From positions 1,600,212 through 1,664,211 of the forward strand of contig CP115555.1 of assembly GCA_030168575.1 (NCBI GenBank): DNA of 64,000 nt, read 5' to 3'. The notes beneath the pieces are model-generated. The model did no database searches, was not told where the DNA came from, and saw nothing but the letters and a program-made list of their open reading frames with translations. This DNA is from Methanomassiliicoccales archaeon LGM-RCC1. GTDB taxonomy: Archaea; Thermoplasmatota; Thermoplasmata; Methanomassiliicoccales; Methanomethylophilaceae. How positions within the stretch are numbered: the stretch's first letter is position 1; every line of letters starts with the position of its first letter. Made by a program: the position numbers and the translations under genes. Below are positions 61,392-64,000 of the stretch, piece by piece.

Positions 61392-61719
61392 TCCTCTTAG
61401 CCTCATTCCATTGCAGACTGAAGCTTCCGCCGTATTCCGTCTCTGCGATATGCGTCCTATAACCGAACGACATCTCAACGAAGTGGTCGTGAACATACAG
61501 ACTGTAGCCTTCCGGAAGAATCATCGTCCCATCCAGTATGAGCTCGTCACTGTTAGATGATTCGAATACGTCAAGCATGTATCCGATCCGTTCCACCAGA
61601 TTGTCATCCATGGAACCGCGCTCCATTTCGTATATCCCTGATAATCCTCCGGCCACAGAGGCCAGGAGAACGATGCCTGATATGCACAGCACCACCCTTG
61701 ACAGAGTGAATTCGATCAT
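61360..61719 (-). CDS. Secreted/pilin-like protein 3
   Basis: A 119-residue protein with one N-terminal hydrophobic segment (LSRVVLCISGIVLLASVAGG) and an extracellular beta-rich part with a dense basic end (RRRSRRSS). Third of three small coupled genes; its ATG overlaps the previous stop (ATGA). The layout (short N-terminus, single hydrophobic helix, soluble beta domain) fits archaeal pilin-like or pseudopilin proteins. The last residues are in the zone overlapping the cysteine desulfurase gene. Confidence 0.55.
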   Translation of the reverse strand: MIEFTLSRVVLCISGIVLLASVAGGLSGIYEMERGSMDDNLVERIGYMLDVFESSNSDELILDGTMILPEGYSLYVHDHFVEMSFGYRTHIAETEYGGSFSLQWNEAKRITRRRSRRSS

Positions 61720-62123
61720 ATCTCCTTGACCTCTACACCGTAATCGAACCCTCTCATCTCAAGGATCACATCACCGTAGAGCACAATGTCGTTCCCAAGG
61801 ACCGGACTGTCCAGGATCACACGGTCCACCTGATTGTCCCCCATGTATACCCTGACTACATACCCCTCGTTCCCTCCGAGCATGATGTATCCGCCTGACG
61901 GGATGCTCAGGTCTATGTGCGTAGAGTAACCGCTCCCCTTGGCCCCCGTACGGTCTATCCAGTCCGCCAGATGTTCTGCTACGGTCGCCATCTCTCTGCG
62001 GTCGATATCCTGCTGTATGTTGTCCACCGCCATCACCATGGGCGGGACCATGAGGGAGATTATCAGGAAGGACACGGTGAGCTTGATGGGGAGACTGATT
62101 ATCCCCTTGCAGTTCAACGCCAT
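61716..62123 (-). CDS. Secreted/pilin-like protein 2
   Basis: A 135-residue protein with an N-terminal hydrophobic segment (about 9-33: SLPIKLTVSFLIISLMVPPM) followed by a helical stretch (IDRREMATVAEHLADWIDRT) and a beta-rich end with SIPSGGYIMLGG and VILDSPVLGNDIVLYGDV. Its start overlaps the previous gene by ten bases. The same pattern as the neighbours suggests a TadE/pseudopilin-like subunit; not recognised by name. Confidence 0.55.
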   Translation of the reverse strand: MALNCKGIISLPIKLTVSFLIISLMVPPMVMAVDNIQQDIDRREMATVAEHLADWIDRTGAKGSGYSTHIDLSIPSGGYIMLGGNEGYVVRVYMGDNQVDRVILDSPVLGNDIVLYGDVILEMRGFDYGVEVKEI

Positions 62124-62554
62124 CTGATCAGCCCCTCCACCTGCTCCGAGTATTCGTTGTAGCCTGCCAGATATGCGGTTACGGTCAATCTTATCGTGTC
62201 CTTGGGATAGCTAGATAGTGTCCAGCCGCTTAACGTCGCCTTTCCGTCTCCGTCGGTGACGACATAATCCACGGGTCCGGAAACCTGCTTGTTGGAGATC
62301 ACAACGCTGACCCCTTTCAGCGGCTCGTCGTTCTCATCCAGGACACATACGTGGATGTCCGGTATCTTTCCATCCTCTATCACTACGACATTCTCCTCTA
62401 TTCCGAGGGAATGGATGTAATGCGGAGTATCGATGCCCCCCATCCACCCCATTATCACCGCACTGCCCATGGTCGCCACCATTATGACGATCATGAGCTG
62501 CAGCGGGAGACCCTCTATCCCTCCTCTCCTGTTACCTGCCAAATTCCAATGCAA
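62114..62554 (-). CDS. Secreted/pilin-like protein 1 with Ig-like domain
   Basis: A 146-residue protein starting at TTG 62554 with GGTGA just before it. The N-terminus NRRGGIEGLPLQLMIVIMVA resembles a TadE-like or class III signal with a charged start and a glycine-glutamate near the hydrophobic helix. The outer part has an Ig/carboxypeptidase-regulatory-like repeat (DENDEPLKGVSVVISN, VVTDGDGKATLSGW). First gene of the three-gene operon; a surface filament or its anchor is inferred. No secretion ATPase is in the window. Confidence 0.55.
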   Translation of the reverse strand: MHWNLAGNRRGGIEGLPLQLMIVIMVATMGSAVIMGWMGGIDTPHYIHSLGIEENVVVIEDGKIPDIHVCVLDENDEPLKGVSVVISNKQVSGPVDYVVTDGDGKATLSGWTLSSYPKDTIRLTVTAYLAGYNEYSEQVEGLIRWR

Positions 62555-62608
62555 ATTGTCACCGGAAGATGATTTTTACGGAACAGAATAAAAGATATCG
62601 TGTAGAAG

Positions 62609-63160
62609 TCATGCTGACTTTCCGATCGGGACCCTTTCTAGAACGGTGTGCTTAGCACCCTTCGGGCCGAGCTCCGACCTCATGACGAGGACCTCATCAC
62701 AGAGGAAGGATTGGAACTCCGAGTCGGAATACTTCTCGAGGAAACCGCTCACATCCGAGGGGCCTTTGCATCTTCCTACTGTGATGTGACTTTTGAAAGG
62801 CTTCTCGTCGAACTGTATGTTCGCAGCCTTGAGGATAGCTGATATCCTGTCCGCGATGCCCTTGAGGACACCCTCAGGCTTGGCACCGATCCATATGACG
62901 GACGGCCTGTTCGCGTTGGGGAAACAGCCTGCTCCGGCGATGGTCACTGTGAAGGGCTCCGTGGATGCCACAGCATCCTGGATGCATCTCACCACCTTCT
63001 TGGTCTTGCCGTCGTCGATGTCACCGATGAATCTCACGGTGATATGCATCTGAGAGATGGGCGATGCCTTCACATTCTGCATGCGGCCGACATCCTCGAG
63101 AACACCCTTCAGAACCGAAGGGTCCTTCACCGGTATGGAAAGGAACATCCTGATCTTCAT
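62609..63160 (-). CDS. thpR: RNA 2',3'-cyclic phosphodiesterase ThpR (2H family)
   Basis: Opens 2',3'-cyclic phosphate RNA ends. The 183-residue protein starts MKIRMFLSIPV and has both HxTx motifs, HITVRFIGD (about 39-47) and HITVGRCKG (about 126-134), the hallmark of the 2H fold. ATG 63160 overlaps the stop of the phosphatase gene as ATGA; the longer frame is inside that gene. Confidence 0.88.
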   Translation of the reverse strand: MKIRMFLSIPVKDPSVLKGVLEDVGRMQNVKASPISQMHITVRFIGDIDDGKTKKVVRCIQDAVASTEPFTVTIAGAGCFPNANRPSVIWIGAKPEGVLKGIADRISAILKAANIQFDEKPFKSHITVGRCKGPSDVSGFLEKYSDSEFQSFLCDEVLVMRSELGPKGAKHTVLERVPIGKSA

Positions 63161-63621
63161 TGGATCCTCTTCTTGACGTCTTCCAGAAGTCCCCTGCATC
63201 CTCTCTCGATGTCATCGTACGCCTTGTCGAAATCGAGAGTGAAGTAAGGGTCGTCGACTATGCCTCCGTCGGCGTAGTCCATAAGGAGTCTCACGGTGCA
63301 GCTTCCGGGATTGGGGCACATGGCGGCCATGTGGCGCATGTTCTGATAATCCATGCCGATAACGTAATCGTAATCAGTGAAGTCGCTGAGGACCAGCTGC
63401 CTGCTCCTCTTGCCGGCGCATGATATCCCGTGCCTCTTCAGCACCTCGGCAGAACGCCTGTCCACCGGATCGCCTATATGCTCTCCGCTGGTCCCTGCGG
63501 ATGCGACATCGATCTTCCCGCCGAGCCCCTCTTTCTCGACCATGTCCTTGAAGACGAACTCGGCCAGTGGGCTGCGGCATATGTTCCCGTAACAGACGAA
63601 AAGGACGTTGACTAAGCACAT
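63157..63621 (-). CDS. Low-molecular-weight protein tyrosine phosphatase family
   Basis: A 154-residue protein with the P-loop CYGNICRSP (C10 to R16, CX5R) at the N-terminus, ASAGTSGEHIGDPVDRRS, and the acid loop VDDPYF (about 123-128) with the general-acid aspartate. Fits LMW-PTP or arsenate-reductase-like enzymes; the DPY motif favours phosphatase. Coupled to thpR. Confidence 0.88.
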   Translation of the reverse strand: MCLVNVLFVCYGNICRSPLAEFVFKDMVEKEGLGGKIDVASAGTSGEHIGDPVDRRSAEVLKRHGISCAGKRSRQLVLSDFTDYDYVIGMDYQNMRHMAAMCPNPGSCTVRLLMDYADGGIVDDPYFTLDFDKAYDDIERGCRGLLEDVKKRIQ

Positions 63622-63665
63622 GTGAACAATACCCCTAACAGACTAGCCATATAACACGATGACGA

Positions 63666-63673
63666 TTTATATT
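63666..63673 (+). promoter_or_regulatory. TATA box of the 34-residue membrane protein gene
   Basis: TTTATATT, 24 bases from its centre to ATG 63694, with no ribosome-binding site between: a leaderless arrangement like that of well-supported genes in this window. Confidence 0.5.
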
Positions 63674-63693
63674 GGAACGACTTTCCAGACATC

Positions 63694-63798
63694 ATGCAGG
63701 GCAAGATGTCGACACAGGACAAGATCGTTAACGCCATGCCTTTCCTGGCATTCCTCGTTATCGCTGCCATCGGTGTCATTTTCGTTTTGACACAGTGA
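63694..63798 (+). CDS. Leaderless 34-residue single-pass membrane protein
   Basis: The frame starts MQGKMSTQDKIVNAMPF and continues as one hydrophobic helix (about residues 16-32, LAFLVIAAIGVIFVLT) to TGA at 63796. A TATA box is correctly placed for a leaderless start at 63694; an internal ATG at 63706 is possible. The frame is intact, of membrane-protein composition, and no larger gene covers it. I know no family for it; small subunits of membrane complexes have this size. Confidence 0.5.
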   Translation: MQGKMSTQDKIVNAMPFLAFLVIAAIGVIFVLTQ

Positions 63799-63922
63799 TT
63801 CCGCCCGGGATCGTACCTGTTCCGCAAGGAACCTATCAATCATCCAGTGCTAGCTGTGCTGGTCAGTCGCAAAGCTGACAGCGAATGAATTTCTTTTAAA
63901 ACAAAAACGTAAAACAAAAGAG

Positions 63923-63943
63923 AATCGGGGCGGTGCCCCGATT
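63923..63943 (-). terminator. Strong terminator for the gene entering from the right edge
   Basis: AATCGGGGC (63923-63931) and GCCCCGATT (63935-63943) form a perfect 9-bp stem with loop GGT (minus strand: ACC). On the minus strand it follows the stop codon at 63947 and is followed by TCTCTTTTGTTTTACGTTTT, a good T-rich tail. Confidence 0.75.
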
Positions 63944-63946
63944 GAA

Positions 63947-64000
63947 TCAGTTTCCGGAGTTCCTCAGCTGCATGAGCGCCCTCTTGGATGCGAGGTTACC
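63947..64000 (-). CDS. C-terminal end of a gene running off the window
   Basis: The last 17 codons of a minus-strand frame, GNLASKRALMQLRNSGN, then TGA at 63949-63947 and a strong terminator. The basic, helical tail would suit a ribosomal or other nucleic-acid-binding protein, but too little is visible to name it. Confidence 0.5.
   Translation of the reverse strand, partial: GNLASKRALMQLRNSGN

Overview
The window looks like a chromosomal segment of a methanogenic archaeon, most probably a member of Methanomassiliicoccales (Thermoplasmata). This is inference from gene content: archaeal or eukaryote-type information genes (deoxyhypusine synthase, diphthine synthase, Trm5, Pcc1, ABCE1/RLI, ATP-dependent DNA ligase, a Hef-like helicase, a separate GMP synthetase ATPase subunit), an ADP-forming acyl-CoA synthetase, a MtaA/MtbA-type methylcobamide:CoM methyltransferase with its zinc motif, and much corrinoid machinery. 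Many genes have a TATA-like box 24-28 bases before the ATG (leaderless transcripts); others have GGTGA or GGAGG ribosome-binding sites. Four tRNA genes are present (Leu-GAG, Pro-CGG, Ile-GAT, Cys-GCA). I saw no rRNA, IS element, CRISPR array or prophage.

Layout. 0-7 kb: deoxyhypusine synthase, a catalytically degenerate isocitrate/isopropylmalate dehydrogenase homologue, a corrinoid methyltransferase, tRNA-Leu, a secreted 5'-nucleotidase, a stand-alone CARF-like/winged-helix regulator, a DoxX-like membrane protein. 7-19 kb: Pcc1, a Mg2+ P-type ATPase, DNA ligase, Hef-like helicase, an Fe-S carrier, an SprT-like protein lacking its metal motif, a likely structured RNA, a ferredoxin-nitroreductase, and the ADP-forming acyl-CoA synthetase. 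19-32 kb: diphthine synthase, then two BtuFCD/FecBCD-type ABC importers flanking trm5, dcd and an S66 peptidase. The first importer has transcobalamin-like domains in its surface proteins and a 992-residue fusion of an extracellular beta-propeller to the permease. 32-46 kb: membrane and zinc-ribbon proteins, an isochorismatase fold without its cysteine, a DUF5685 / Cys-rich small peptide / radical SAM-SPASM locus, cysteine synthase, MFS and CDF transporters, and ABCE1 with a PHP protein. 47-58 kb: MATE transporter, MetRS, GMP synthetase, then cobalamin adenosyltransferase, a flavin reductase and CobN. 58-64 kb: pyrD-pyrK-TPR operon, cysteine desulfurase, three pilin-like secreted proteins, a 2H phosphoesterase, a low-molecular-weight phosphatase, and a leaderless 34-residue membrane protein.

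A corrinoid theme links distant parts of the window. Methylotrophic methanogenesis in this order depends on corrinoid methyltransferases, and here one such enzyme, two B12-type importers, an adenosyltransferase and a chelatase occur together. A short motif (TTGGATG/CATCCAA) lies before both importers and before cobN and may mark a shared regulon. The best candidates for undescribed biology are the propeller-permease fusion with its transcobalamin-like partners, the radical SAM peptide locus with a strong hairpin between precursor and enzyme, the structured RNA near 15.3 kb, and several proteins of known enzyme folds that have lost their catalytic residues.
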